From positions 186,001 to 250,000 of the forward strand of contig NZ_NPMR01000001.1 of the NCBI RefSeq assembly GCF_002245215.1: a stretch of DNA of 64,000 bases, given 5' to 3'. A program made the position numbers and the translations under genes. The DNA is from Microbacterium sp. Yaish 1. GTDB taxonomy: Bacteria; Actinomycetota; Actinomycetes; Actinomycetales; Microbacteriaceae. The notes beneath the pieces were generated by a model. The model was not told the origin of the DNA. It was given only the letters and a program-made list of their open reading frames with translations, and searched no databases. Positions 42,726 through 49,761 of the stretch are shown piece by piece (position 1 is the first letter of the stretch; the number at the start of each line of letters is the position of its first letter).

Positions 42726-43550
42726 GTGACTCAGGTCCAGGCATCCGTCCAGCTCTATTCGCTTGCGAAGGAGTTCTCCGCCGACATGTCCGGCTCGCTG
42801 GCGAAGCTCGCCGAGATCGGGTTCGCACACGTCGAGGCGTTCGACTTCGTCTCGCGCCCGACCGAGATCCGCGCGGCCCTGGATGCCGCCGGTCTCACCT
42901 CCCCCACCGGCCACGCTCCCCTGCTGACCGACGAGCTCTGGACGCCCGACGGCTCGATCCCCACGCCCGCACCCGAGGTCGTCTACGAGGCCGCGGCCAC
43001 GATCGGGATGAAGACGGTCATCGACCCGTTCGTCGCCCCCGACCGCTGGCTCACCGAGGACGGCGTCGCCGACATCGCCGAGCGCCTCAACGCGCAGGCC
43101 GAGATCGCCGCCGGGTTCGGTCTGAGCGTCGGCTACCACAACCACGCGCAGGAGTTCGTCGCGTCGTTCGACGGTCAGAGCGCGTACGAGCGCTTCGTCG
43201 CGCTCCTCGACGAGCGGGTCACGCTCGAGCTCGACCTCTTCTGGGCCCTCACCGGCGGCCAGGACGTGCCCGCCCTGGTGACGAGCCTCGGCGACCGGCT
43301 CATCGCCGCCCACGTCAAGGATGGCGTCGTGCCGGCATCCAACCCCTGGGCCCCGGGCGCCGAGCAGTTCGGCTCGGACAGCCTCGACCAGCGCCACGCC
43401 GGCACGGGCGACGTCCCCCTCGCGGAGTCGCTGCGCGCAGCCACCGCTCTGAAGTACGCCGTCGTCGAGTACGACAAGGCACCCGGTGACGTCTTCGCCG
43501 ACGTCGCGGCCAGCCTGGCGTTCCTCCGCGAGAACGGTGTCAGCGCATGA
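42726..43550 (+). CDS. Sugar phosphate isomerase/epimerase (AP endonuclease 2 fold)
   Basis: TIM-barrel protein of 274 residues. VQLYSLAKEF is the typical first strand, GYHNHAQEF a metal site, LELDLFWALTGGQDVPAL another, and AAHVKDG and VEYDKAPGD close the barrel. GAAAGAAGG precedes the GTG start. It is coupled by 4 bp to a Gfo/Idh/MocA dehydrogenase, a pair often used to process inositol-like polyols or modified sugars. There is no transporter beside it, so substrate is open. Confidence 0.9.
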   Translation: MTQVQASVQLYSLAKEFSADMSGSLAKLAEIGFAHVEAFDFVSRPTEIRAALDAAGLTSPTGHAPLLTDELWTPDGSIPTPAPEVVYEAAATIGMKTVIDPFVAPDRWLTEDGVADIAERLNAQAEIAAGFGLSVGYHNHAQEFVASFDGQSAYERFVALLDERVTLELDLFWALTGGQDVPALVTSLGDRLIAAHVKDGVVPASNPWAPGAEQFGSDSLDQRHAGTGDVPLAESLRAATALKYAVVEYDKAPGDVFADVAASLAFLRENGVSA

Positions 43551-44674
43551 CCGGGCCCGTCGGAGTCGGTTTCGTCGGCGTCGGTGTCATCAGCGACACC
43601 TACCTCGAGAACCTGGGTTCCTTCCCCGATGTCCGCGTCGTCATCCTCGGCGACCTCGACGTCGACCGCGCGAAGGCTCAGGCCGAGAAGCACGGCGTCG
43701 CCGAATGGGGCACGACCGATGACGTCCTCGCACACCCCGACGTCGACGTCGTCGTCAACCTGACGATCCCCGCCGTCCACGTCGACATCTCCTCGCGCGC
43801 GATCGCGGCGGGCAAGCACGTCTGGACCGAGAAGCCGCTCGGACTCGACCGCGAGAGCACGGCGGAGCTCCTGCGCCAGGCGGATGCCGCGGGCCTGCGC
43901 ATCGGCTCGGCACCCGACACGCTCCTCGGCCCCGGCTTCCAGACCGCGAAGCGGGCGATCCAGAGCGGCGTCATCGGCGAGCCCATGTTCGCGTCGACGA
44001 CGTTCCAGACCGTCGGTCCCGACCTCTGGCACCCGAGCCCCGCGTTCCTCTTCGCCCAGGGCGCCGGGCCGCTGCTCGACATGGGTCCGTACTACTTCAG
44101 CGGTCTCGTGAGCCTCTTCGGGTCGGTCGACCGGGTCGCCGCCGTCGGGCGCAAGAAGCTCGCGGAGCGCACCATCCAGGCCGGGCCCAACGCGGGCACC
44201 GTCTTCCCCGTCGAGGTGCCCACCACGATGCAGGTCATCACCGCCTTCGAGGCGGGCCAGCAGGCGGCGAGCCTGCTGAGCTTCGACTCTGCCCTCGAAC
44301 GCCACGGCGTGTTCGAGGTGCACGGCACCGAGGGCTCCATCGTGCTCCCCGACCCCAACCAGTTCGAAGGACGCATCGCCTACGTCAAGGCGCGGACGTC
44401 GATCTCGGACGGCAACTGGGGCGAGCAGGAGTGGATCGAGATCGAGCAGGAGGGCAAGCTCACGGGCCGCGGCCTGGGCCTGCTCGACATGGTCCGGGCG
44501 ATCGCCGAGGACCGGCCCCACGTCGCCACCGGCGAGCTCGGCTACCACGTGCTCGACGTCATGCTCTCGGCGCAGGAATCGGCGGCCTCGGGTGAGTTCG
44601 TGAAGGTCGCGAGCACCGTGGCGCCCGTGCCCACCGTGCCGGTCGACTTCGACCCGTTCGTCGCGACGCTGTAA
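43547..44674 (+). CDS. Gfo/Idh/MocA-family oxidoreductase
   Basis: The protein has 375 residues. The Rossmann start is VGFVGVGVISDTYLENL, with the usual WTEKPLGL (Glu-Lys-Pro, catalytic Lys) near residue 92, followed by the C-terminal substrate domain containing GPLLDMGPYYFSGLVSLFG. It uses NAD(P) to oxidise or reduce a sugar or polyol, together with the coupled isomerase. A strong terminator follows 29 bp after its stop. This is the last chromosomal gene before the prophage junction. Confidence 0.93.
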   Translation: MTGPVGVGFVGVGVISDTYLENLGSFPDVRVVILGDLDVDRAKAQAEKHGVAEWGTTDDVLAHPDVDVVVNLTIPAVHVDISSRAIAAGKHVWTEKPLGLDRESTAELLRQADAAGLRIGSAPDTLLGPGFQTAKRAIQSGVIGEPMFASTTFQTVGPDLWHPSPAFLFAQGAGPLLDMGPYYFSGLVSLFGSVDRVAAVGRKKLAERTIQAGPNAGTVFPVEVPTTMQVITAFEAGQQAASLLSFDSALERHGVFEVHGTEGSIVLPDPNQFEGRIAYVKARTSISDGNWGEQEWIEIEQEGKLTGRGLGLLDMVRAIAEDRPHVATGELGYHVLDVMLSAQESAASGEFVKVASTVAPVPTVPVDFDPFVATL

Positions 44675-44703
44675 GCCGCGCGGCGGCCCGTCCAGCGGGA
44701 ACG

Positions 44704-44739
44704 CGAAAGGCCCGGACTCTTCGGAGTCCGGGCCTTTCG
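44704..44739. terminator. Strong UUCG-loop terminator at the chromosome edge
   Basis: A perfect 16-bp stem (44704-44719 with 44724-44739) is closed by the very stable TTCG tetraloop, with AAA and TTT near the ends. It terminates the dehydrogenase operon and shields it from the prophage 3 bp away. Confidence 0.92.
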
Positions 44740-44742
44740 TTG

Positions 44743-44768
44743 TGGAGCCGCCTAAGGGAATCGAACCC
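44743..44768 (-). other. attL core: displaced 3' end of a tRNA gene
   Basis: The minus strand reads GGGTTCGATTCCCTTAGG then CGGCTCCA, which is a T-loop, the 3' T-stem arm, an acceptor arm and encoded CCA. The intact tRNA should start GCCGCCT. To the right the sequence stops resembling a tRNA: the 5' T-stem reads TGGGG where AAGGG would pair, and no anticodon arm follows. The break marks the host-phage junction. The intact tRNA should be at the other end of the prophage. A threonine tRNA is possible but unproven. Confidence 0.8.
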
Positions 44769-44861
44769 CATTCCCCGCCGCGGTACGACGCAACGCCGCG
44801 ATATCGCGGGGTGTCAGAGGGGGTCTCTGAGGTCCGAGAGGGCGGTCGAGGGCGGGTGAGT

Positions 44862-44887
44862 GTGGGCAAATTGTGGGCAAGTGGGCA
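44862..44887 (+). repeat. Three direct GTGGGCA repeats, possible integrase arm sites
   Basis: GTGGGCA occurs at 44862, 44873 and 44881, about 100 bp inside the phage from the core. Short direct repeats at this distance are typical arm-type sites for tyrosine integrases. Confidence 0.55.
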
Positions 44888-45116
44888 CGCGTGACGCTCA
44901 CCGACGACACGCGTTCGCGAGGAGTTGCGCATGTACCCATATAGGCGTTACGTTCTCTATATGAACACCACTCAGGCCGGAGAGGGGATGACTGGAATGC
45001 GACCTGATGAGAGAAGATGCTGAGGGGTCGACGATGACCCCGCCAACGGCAATACGGATCCCCAGCTCTGGGCAAGAGCCGCGATGACTTCCGTCGCAGA
45101 CGTGCGACGACGAATG

Positions 45117-45146
45117 ACCCCCTCCCCCGGGAACGGTGAAGGGGGT
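45117..45146 (+). terminator. Plus-strand intrinsic terminator near attL
   Basis: ACCCCCT and AGGGGGT form a 7-bp stem around a 16-nt loop, followed by TTCTTCGTATTT. The T-rich tail is on the plus strand, so it ends a short plus-strand transcript from the att region. Confidence 0.6.
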
Positions 45147-45156
45147 TTCTTCGTAT

Positions 45157-45360
45157 TTAGGCTGCCGCCAGCCGGCGGAGTATCCGGTGCGTCGTGATTG
45201 GGTCGTGCTCGAGCGCCTCACGCGTCTGCGCGGCCCGATGCAGCAGCACGTAGTACCGGGCCGGCCGGAGGCCGAGCTCCGAGATGCAGAGTTCTTCCTT
45301 CTTGCCGGTCCACGTCGGATGAGCGGCTTCGAAGTCGAGCAGTTCAGCAGTGGTGGGCAT
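45157..45360 (-). CDS. DUF3263-like small phage protein
   Basis: The protein has 67 residues. FEAAHPTWTGKKEELCISEL followed by GLRPARYYVLLHRA matches DUF3263, a small helix-turn-helix-like domain found in actinobacteria and their phages. The arrangement resembles a short DNA-binding module, but no function is proven. It is the most distal minus-strand gene, near the phage end, so it may be expressed apart from the late operon. Confidence 0.75.
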   Translation of the reverse strand: MPTTAELLDFEAAHPTWTGKKEELCISELGLRPARYYVLLHRAAQTREALEHDPITTHRILRRLAAA

Positions 45361-45400
45361 GGGTTGATTCTCCGCCTGGCCACCGACATGGGTCCGTGGT

Positions 45401-46030
45401 TCAGCCCGCGCGCGCAGGGCAGGCGCGCTCGAAAGCGGCGTTCTTGTACCCGCGGATCATCTCTTCCTGGTCGATCGTCCGAGCGTCACGATCAGCCGGG
45501 TACCCGAGGACCGGAGCGAGCGCATCGTTGAGCTCCCGGTTCGTCATCTCGGCGTCAGCTGCGCAGAGACCGGCATCCGTCGTCAGATCGAAACCTGGCT
45601 CGTCGGGAGCGGGCTCCCCGATCTGCACTGCGTCGCCGCCCATCGCCGCAGCCCGAGATTCGGCGTCGGGGCCGTTGACAATCCAGTCGGGGCCGACCGC
45701 GATCACATGGGGTCTGGGGTTCGTGTCCTGCAGGGCTTCTAGGGTGTCGATCGCGATGTCGCGTTGGGACTCCGACCGGTATGTCGTCAGCAGCGCGCCA
45801 CCGTCGCAGTCTCCCGCTTCCTCGGCGACCACCGTCTCGCGTGGCGTGATGGTCGCGCACGCACCTCCGGCCGCCACATACGACTCCTGGAGTACCTCGA
45901 GCGCACTCCGCTCCACGACAGGTGTAGCAGCCGGCGACGTCGTAGTTGGCTCGCTCGCGTCGACTTGCGCGCCGCAGCCACACAGAACCAGCACCGCAGC
46001 GGCGACGGCCGCACCCCAGACTCTCTTCAC
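45401..46030 (-). CDS. Prophage-encoded lipoprotein
   Basis: The protein has 209 residues from a GTG. The signal peptide KRVWGAAVAAAVLVLCGCGA has a lipobox with Cys near residue 18. The mature part carries a Thr/Ser/Pro linker and then a compact domain with GGACATITPRETVVAEEAGD and cysteine pairs. A surface lipoprotein at the edge of a prophage is typical of lysogenic-conversion genes, for instance superinfection exclusion. That role is inference. Family not recognised. Confidence 0.75.
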   Translation of the reverse strand: MKRVWGAAVAAAVLVLCGCGAQVDASEPTTTSPAATPVVERSALEVLQESYVAAGGACATITPRETVVAEEAGDCDGGALLTTYRSESQRDIAIDTLEALQDTNPRPHVIAVGPDWIVNGPDAESRAAAMGGDAVQIGEPAPDEPGFDLTTDAGLCAADAEMTNRELNDALAPVLGYPADRDARTIDQEEMIRGYKNAAFERACPARAG

Positions 46031-46052
46031 AGGCGAGAGCCTAGCCACCTGC

Positions 46053-46226
46053 TCACCCCCCGTGGATGCCAGGTGTGTCTCCGGTACCGGGATGCTCGAT
46101 CCACGGAACATCGATCTCCCACCCGCATCCGCCGCACTGGTAGCCGCCGTCGACGGTACGCATCAGGGTGCCGCAGACCTCGCAGCGAGGCTCCGAGCCG
46201 ATGTCGAAGTCGTCGGGCTCGTCCAT
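46053..46226 (-). CDS. Small zinc-ribbon protein
   Basis: The protein has 57 residues. It carries a four-Cys zinc ribbon, CEVCGTLMRTVDGGYQCGGC, followed by GWEIDVPWIEHPG. The two CxxC knuckles are 13 residues apart, as in rubredoxin-like ribbons. It is 22 bp upstream of the lipoprotein gene on the same strand. It probably binds zinc and interacts with nucleic acid or protein. No function assigned. Confidence 0.75.
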   Translation of the reverse strand: MDEPDDFDIGSEPRCEVCGTLMRTVDGGYQCGGCGWEIDVPWIEHPGTGDTPGIHGG

Positions 46227-46286
46227 GCGGACAGCCTATGTCGGCGTACGATGGCATCCTCTCGGCCGGAGGAAGGAACCCCGGCC

Positions 46287-46577
46287 ATGCGATCACCGCT
46301 CGAACCCGACACGCAGCTCGACGTCGAACTCTCGGCGATCTGCGCACGCAACCAGTACACGCGCGACGCCGCACCGGTCATCGCTGAGCTCACCGCGGCG
46401 GCGCGCGGCCGGCGTGAGGTGCTCGCTCGGGCGGCCGGGATCTGGGCCGGCTACTTCGACTCCCCCGAAACCCACACCCTCGCGACTGCCCTGCGCGGCG
46501 TCCCGGGCGCCGAGCCCTGGGCTGAGGAAGGCCGGCGTAGACGCGGCATTCCCCGGCACGGGGCGCCGATCCGATAA
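46287..46577 (+). CDS. Hypothetical plus-strand prophage protein
   Basis: The protein has 96 residues, with GGAGGAAGGA about 10 bp before the ATG. It is mostly helical, with TQLDVELSAICARNQYTRDA and REVLARAAGIWAGYFDSPET. It is transcribed against the late operon, like the next gene, so the two form a small independent unit likely active in the lysogen. No family recognised. Confidence 0.6.
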   Translation: MRSPLEPDTQLDVELSAICARNQYTRDAAPVIAELTAAARGRREVLARAAGIWAGYFDSPETHTLATALRGVPGAEPWAEEGRRRRGIPRHGAPIR

Positions 46578-46623
46578 CCGTGCTGCACCCGAGTGCCGAA
46601 CGGTCACGGGCTATCGTGAAGCC

Positions 46624-46923
46624 ATGCACGACGACGTCACGACCGGCCCCATCATCACCGCCACGGGCACTGAAGCGCTCGTGACCGCGAAGCCGCCGGA
46701 CTCGTTCAATCTCGTAGCATGTGCCGTCGGCGCCGGGGCGCTGACGCTGACGCTGACGACGATCGCGATGTACGCGTCGTTCGCCCTCGCCCTCGCCGTG
46801 GTCGCGCTGGTGCTGTCGGTGCTCGGTATCGCGACGGGTCGGCGGCACGCCTGGGCTGCGTGGGCCGGGACGTTGGCGTCCGGCGTCGCGGTGCTGCTCG
46901 GCGTCGTGTTCCTGACCTCGTAG
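46624..46923 (+). CDS. Small two/three-helix membrane protein of the prophage
   Basis: The protein has 99 residues. Hydrophobic helices lie at about 31-50, 50-70 and 76-97, with the first rich in Ala/Leu/Thr. It is 46 bp downstream of the previous plus-strand gene. Small membrane proteins next to the lysogeny edge of a phage may act in superinfection exclusion, but this is only inference. A 15-bp terminator follows 10 bp after the stop. Confidence 0.65.
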   Translation: MHDDVTTGPIITATGTEALVTAKPPDSFNLVACAVGAGALTLTLTTIAMYASFALALAVVALVLSVLGIATGRRHAWAAWAGTLASGVAVLLGVVFLTS

Positions 46924-46933
46924 AAACGACGAA

Positions 46934-46979
46934 ACGCCCCCGGCGTCCGCCCACCGAAGGTGAGGGACGCCGGGGGCGT
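46934..46979. terminator. 15-bp bidirectional terminator ending the late operon
   Basis: Bases 46934-46948 and 46965-46979 form a perfect 15-bp GC-rich stem with a 16-nt loop. It separates the plus-strand unit from the convergent minus-strand late operon, whose last gene stops at 46998. Confidence 0.8.
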
Positions 46980-46997
46980 GGGTGGTGCAAGACGCGA

Positions 46998-47285
46998 TCA
47001 GGGCGCGACGGGGTGTCCTTCGACGACGACCTGTTCGTAGTCCGCGGGGATGCCGCGGGACAGGATCGAGAAGTACGACGCGCCACCGGCGAGGAGCGGC
47101 GAGACGAGGGCCACGCCGAGGGTGATCGCGGTGACCACGAGGGGCACTTCGCCCGTCACGGCCGCGGTGACGCCGACCGTGGTGATGCCGCCGGCGAGCG
47201 CGGTGCCGTATGCCTGTGCGGTGGTTCGCAGGAAGCCGCGCTTGGCGGCGATCTGCGCGTCTACGGGGATGAGCTTGTCGGACAT
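46998..47285 (-). CDS. Holin
   Basis: The protein has 95 residues with two hydrophobic segments (about 24-46 and 50-70), separated by a short turn, and a polar C-terminus with SRGIPADYEQVV. Size, topology and its place beside the endolysin match actinophage holins, which form pores that release the endolysin through the membrane. It is the last gene of the late operon. Confidence 0.75.
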   Translation of the reverse strand: MSDKLIPVDAQIAAKRGFLRTTAQAYGTALAGGITTVGVTAAVTGEVPLVVTAITLGVALVSPLLAGGASYFSILSRGIPADYEQVVVEGHPVAP

Positions 47286-47296
47286 GGGTGACCTCC

Positions 47297-47908
47297 TCAG
47301 GTCGTGGGGTTGGCCGCGCACAGCACGGCCGGTTGGGTGGTGGGGAGTCCGGTGTCGGGATCGATGACCTGCACCGCGAACTCCCGGGCGGTGTACCCGT
47401 CGGGGCAGGCCGGCCCGGCGGGGCCAGGCGAACCGGTCTCGCCGGGTGCACCTTGGGCGCCGGGCGGGCCGGGCTCGCCCTGGGGGCCAGCGGGACCGGG
47501 CACGCCGTCGGCGCCCGGCGCTCCGTTCGAGCCGTCTTCGCCGACGGCGCCCGGCGGCCCCTGCGGGCCAGGCGGTCCCGCGACGCCGGGCTCGCCGTCG
47601 TCACCGTTCGCGCCGCGCGGCCCGGCCGGTCCTCGAGCGCCGGTGGCTCCCGGCTCACCCGTGACGGGGGCGACTTCGGCGGGGTCTTCGCCGTCGGGCT
47701 CGACGCCGGGGAGCGTGAGCAGCTGCTCGTAGAGCTCCTGCGCGTTCGCCTGCGACGCCTGCAGGTCGGCGTACATCTCCTGGTTCTCGGCGCGCAGCTG
47801 CGCGTTGTTCCAGGAGACGGCGACGATCGCGCCGAGCACGAGCATCACGATGACGGCGCCCAGCACCTTGTACGCGGCGATCCACGCCCGCGTCGAGATG
47901 CCGCTCAT
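47297..47908 (-). CDS. Membrane-anchored collagen-like protein in the lysis group
   Basis: The protein has 203 residues. One membrane helix (about 10-33) is followed by a Gln/Ala-rich helix likely to form a coiled coil (about 36-65). An uninterrupted Gly-X-Y tract of about 28 triplets comes next (residues 83-166), with [17 protein letters not shown] and similar. The C-terminus is a small domain with two Cys, [20 protein letters not shown]. Gly-X-Y tracts are common in phage tail fibres, but a membrane anchor and a place between holin and endolysin are unusual. It overlaps the upstream gene by 4 bp. The role is unknown. Confidence 0.85.
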   Translation of the reverse strand: MSGISTRAWIAAYKVLGAVIVMLVLGAIVAVSWNNAQLRAENQEMYADLQASQANAQELYEQLLTLPGVEPDGEDPAEVAPVTGEPGATGARGPAGPRGANGDDGEPGVAGPPGPQGPPGAVGEDGSNGAPGADGVPGPAGPQGEPGPPGAQGAPGETGSPGPAGPACPDGYTAREFAVQVIDPDTGLPTTQPAVLCAANPTT

Positions 47909-48270
47909 CGGCCGACCACCTGTTGAAGCCCCGATGTGACCGTCCATACGACGACACCTCCGATCACTGAGAGCACGGCGCCGAAGACCGCCAGGGCGAT
48001 CGAGAACATCTGCTGTGCTCGGCTCTTGCGCTGGTCTTCGGCGAGTTGGCGCACCTCACGGTTGCGCTCGTCTTCCTTCGACTCGAGCTCCCGGAGACGC
48101 GCATCCTGCCGGTCGTCGCGCTCCTTCTGGTTCTGCTGCACCTGCGCGAGCATCGCCTGGGTGACCATCTGCGCAGCCAGCCCGTCCAGGCGCGAGTTGA
48201 TCTCCGACCGGGTATCTCGAAGGTCCCCCCGCAGGATGTTGAACAGCGACGGGGGAAGCTCCTCCCCCAT
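47905..48270 (-). CDS. Coiled-coil single-helix membrane protein of the lysis group
   Basis: The protein has 121 residues. The N-terminus [15 protein letters not shown] is followed by a charged heptad-rich coiled coil (about 25-85, with [20 protein letters not shown]) and one membrane helix near the C-terminus (about 92-114). The layout resembles XhlA/spanin-like accessory lysis proteins. It overlaps its neighbours by one and four bases. The exact role is inferred. Confidence 0.7.
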   Translation of the reverse strand: MGEELPPSLFNILRGDLRDTRSEINSRLDGLAAQMVTQAMLAQVQQNQKERDDRQDARLRELESKEDERNREVRQLAEDQRKSRAQQMFSIALAVFGAVLSVIGGVVVWTVTSGLQQVVGR

Positions 48271-49178
48271 CAGCTCTGCAGTCGGCGCGCGAGCTCGTCC
48301 GCGACCTGCGAGGCCGACGAGCCCTTCGTCAGCAGCGGTGCGAGCACGTCGGCGAGTTGCTTCGAGACCGCGCTCGCGTCCACGGTCGCCTTGGCTGTGC
48401 CGGCGGCGTCGTGGATCTTCTGCAGCTTCTCGCAGTAGCGGAACTCGCCGGGCTTGGGCAGCCGGTTGTTGAGGTCTTCGGCGACCCAGACGAGGTCGTG
48501 CATGTTGAGCAGCCACCGGAGGTTGTCGTCGTTGAGGTTTCGCTCGCCGACGGCCATGCGCTGCTCCGAGCTCAGATCCGTTCCCGGCCACCGTCCGGTG
48601 TTGGCGTAGGTGGTGAGGCGGAAGCCGTGCTCGTTCGCGTGCGCGGTGATGCCGTAGCCGGGGATGAGGGTGTACGACACCCACGTGGACTCGCGACGGA
48701 TGTTGATGGGCATGTCGTCCTCCTCGGACTCGGTTGCGGGTGTCGGGGCGGGCAGCGGTGTGCCCTTCCCGCCGGCGGGCGCCGGGCTTGAGTAGTGCCG
48801 TGCGGGGTCGGTGTGGGTACCGGACTGGATCGCGTCGCGGCCCCCGACCCGCCGCTCGGTGTGGGAGTGCGGGCCGGTCGCCAGGCCCGTCGATCCGAGC
48901 GGTGCCAGGTACTCGCCCTCGGCGACCCGCTGGCCGGGTCGGCGCCCGTTGAGGTGCGCGTGGTGGGCGATGTTCCACACGACGTCGCCGGCGCGGACGC
49001 CGATGATGTTCCCGAACACACCGGAGTACACCGCGAACGCGATCACCCCGTCTTCGGGCGCGACGTTCCCTTGTCCGCCGCGGTCCTCGCCGTAGTGGAA
49101 CGGGCCGACGCCGGGGACGTTCAGGGTGCGGGGACCGTACGGGGACGTGACGGCGCCGGTGGAGGGTGGGGTGGGCAT
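48270..49178 (-). CDS. Endolysin with M23 peptidase domain
   Basis: The protein has 302 residues. The N-terminal M23/LytM domain has the zinc motif H-x3-D in FHYGEDRGG (His28/Asp32) and H-x-H in TGPHSHTERRV (His104/His106), with further His in IAHHAH. GEYLAPLGSTGLATGP is typical of the fold. After a Pro/Ala linker the C-terminal 160 residues form a second domain with HANEHGFRLTTYANTGRWPG and a helical tail, probably wall-binding. It cuts peptidoglycan cross-links for host lysis. Confidence 0.88.
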   Translation of the reverse strand: MPTPPSTGAVTSPYGPRTLNVPGVGPFHYGEDRGGQGNVAPEDGVIAFAVYSGVFGNIIGVRAGDVVWNIAHHAHLNGRRPGQRVAEGEYLAPLGSTGLATGPHSHTERRVGGRDAIQSGTHTDPARHYSSPAPAGGKGTPLPAPTPATESEEDDMPINIRRESTWVSYTLIPGYGITAHANEHGFRLTTYANTGRWPGTDLSSEQRMAVGERNLNDDNLRWLLNMHDLVWVAEDLNNRLPKPGEFRYCEKLQKIHDAAGTAKATVDASAVSKQLADVLAPLLTKGSSASQVADELARRLQS

Positions 49179-49179
49179 G

Positions 49180-49515
49180 TCAGACCTCGATTCCCAGCGC
49201 CTCGCGCTGCTCGTCCGAGAGGGCCGCGTAGGGCGGGAGCGTCTCGATCCACCAGTCCGCCGGGTCGGCGGCGTCGATCTTCGTCGTGTCCACGCGCACG
49301 GCATCCCACGACTGCGTCTGTTCGGTCTCCCACGGCCAGAAGATCTCGAAGAACACGACCGGGTCGCCGGTCTCCGCCGCGACCTCGCGCGCGTACGTGG
49401 CGATCTGGTCGAGGCCGGTGCCGTCGCCGCTGATCCGGTAGCCAGCACCGGACGGGTCCAGGAACGCGCCCGGGTCCGTCGGCGCCGGCTCGTGAGCGAT
49501 CGTCAGCCGGCGCAT
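49180..49515 (-). CDS. Small phage protein downstream of the tail fibre
   Basis: The protein has 111 residues, acidic, with PGAFLDPSGAGYRISGDGTG and FFEIFWPWETEQTQSWDAVR, then DWWIETLPPYAALSDEQREA. The ATG overlaps the stop of the gene before it by one base (TGATG). It sits between the tail fibre and endolysin genes and may be a minor tail or host-interaction protein. No family recognised. Confidence 0.7.
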   Translation of the reverse strand: MRRLTIAHEPAPTDPGAFLDPSGAGYRISGDGTGLDQIATYAREVAAETGDPVVFFEIFWPWETEQTQSWDAVRVDTTKIDAADPADWWIETLPPYAALSDEQREALGIEV

Positions 49516-49754
49516 CACTCGGCCCCGCCCGGCTCGGCGTCCGCCTCGTCGGCAGGCGGCGGCGGGAACGCCTGGTCGTAGGCGGCGAGGGATGCCTCGA
49601 TCTTCTCCGCCTGAGCGCGGGCGCCGCCGGCCTGTACCGCGAGATCCTGCGCCGAGGCGAGCGCGGCGGCACGGTTCATGTCGAACTGCGCCGCCGACGC
49701 TCGCAGCGACGCGGCCTGTTCCTCGAGCATTGCTCGGATGATGGGGTCGCTCAT
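49515..49754 (-). CDS. Small helical phage protein
   Basis: The protein has 79 residues, Ala-rich and helical: MSDPIIRAMLEEQAASLRAS with later QAEKIEASLAAYDQAFPPPP. A coiled-coil or trimeric chaperone role next to the fibre is plausible but not shown. It begins 7 bp after the fibre gene stop. Confidence 0.65.
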   Translation of the reverse strand: MSDPIIRAMLEEQAASLRASAAQFDMNRAAALASAQDLAVQAGGARAQAEKIEASLAAYDQAFPPPPADEADAEPGGAE

Positions 49755-49761
49755 GGTGCTC

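Larger units (their letters stand above)
44770..45156. other. Phage end region without a firm protein gene
   Basis: This stretch contains three GTGGGCA repeats, an AT-richer island at 44,930-44,965 and a plus-strand terminator at 45,117-45,146. A 20-codon plus-strand frame at 44961-45023 lies between the last two. It begins MNTTQAGEGM and could be a tiny peptide or part of a small RNA. Longer open frames here look like shadows. Confidence 0.5.

Noticed and set aside
44743..44830. Functional tRNA gene at the prophage junction
   Set aside because: Only the T-loop to the CCA end is present. The 5' T-stem does not pair, and no anticodon or D arm can be built from the adjoining sequence.
44752..45075. 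Minus-strand frame covering the attL core, considered as an integrase end
   Set aside because: It has no tyrosine-recombinase motif (no R-H-R-Y pattern) and runs through the tRNA fragment and repeats. The integrase must be at the other prophage end.
47441..47670. CRISPR array, because of short repeated GC-rich units
   Set aside because: The repetition follows codon triplets of a Gly-X-Y protein with no constant repeat and spacer lengths. No array or cas gene was seen anywhere in the window.
47288..47926. Plus-strand frame opposite the collagen-like gene, also rich in Gly/Pro
   Set aside because: The reverse complement of a Gly-Pro repeat is also Gly/Pro/Ala-like. The minus strand has the membrane helix, correct gene order and coupling, so the plus-strand frame is a shadow.
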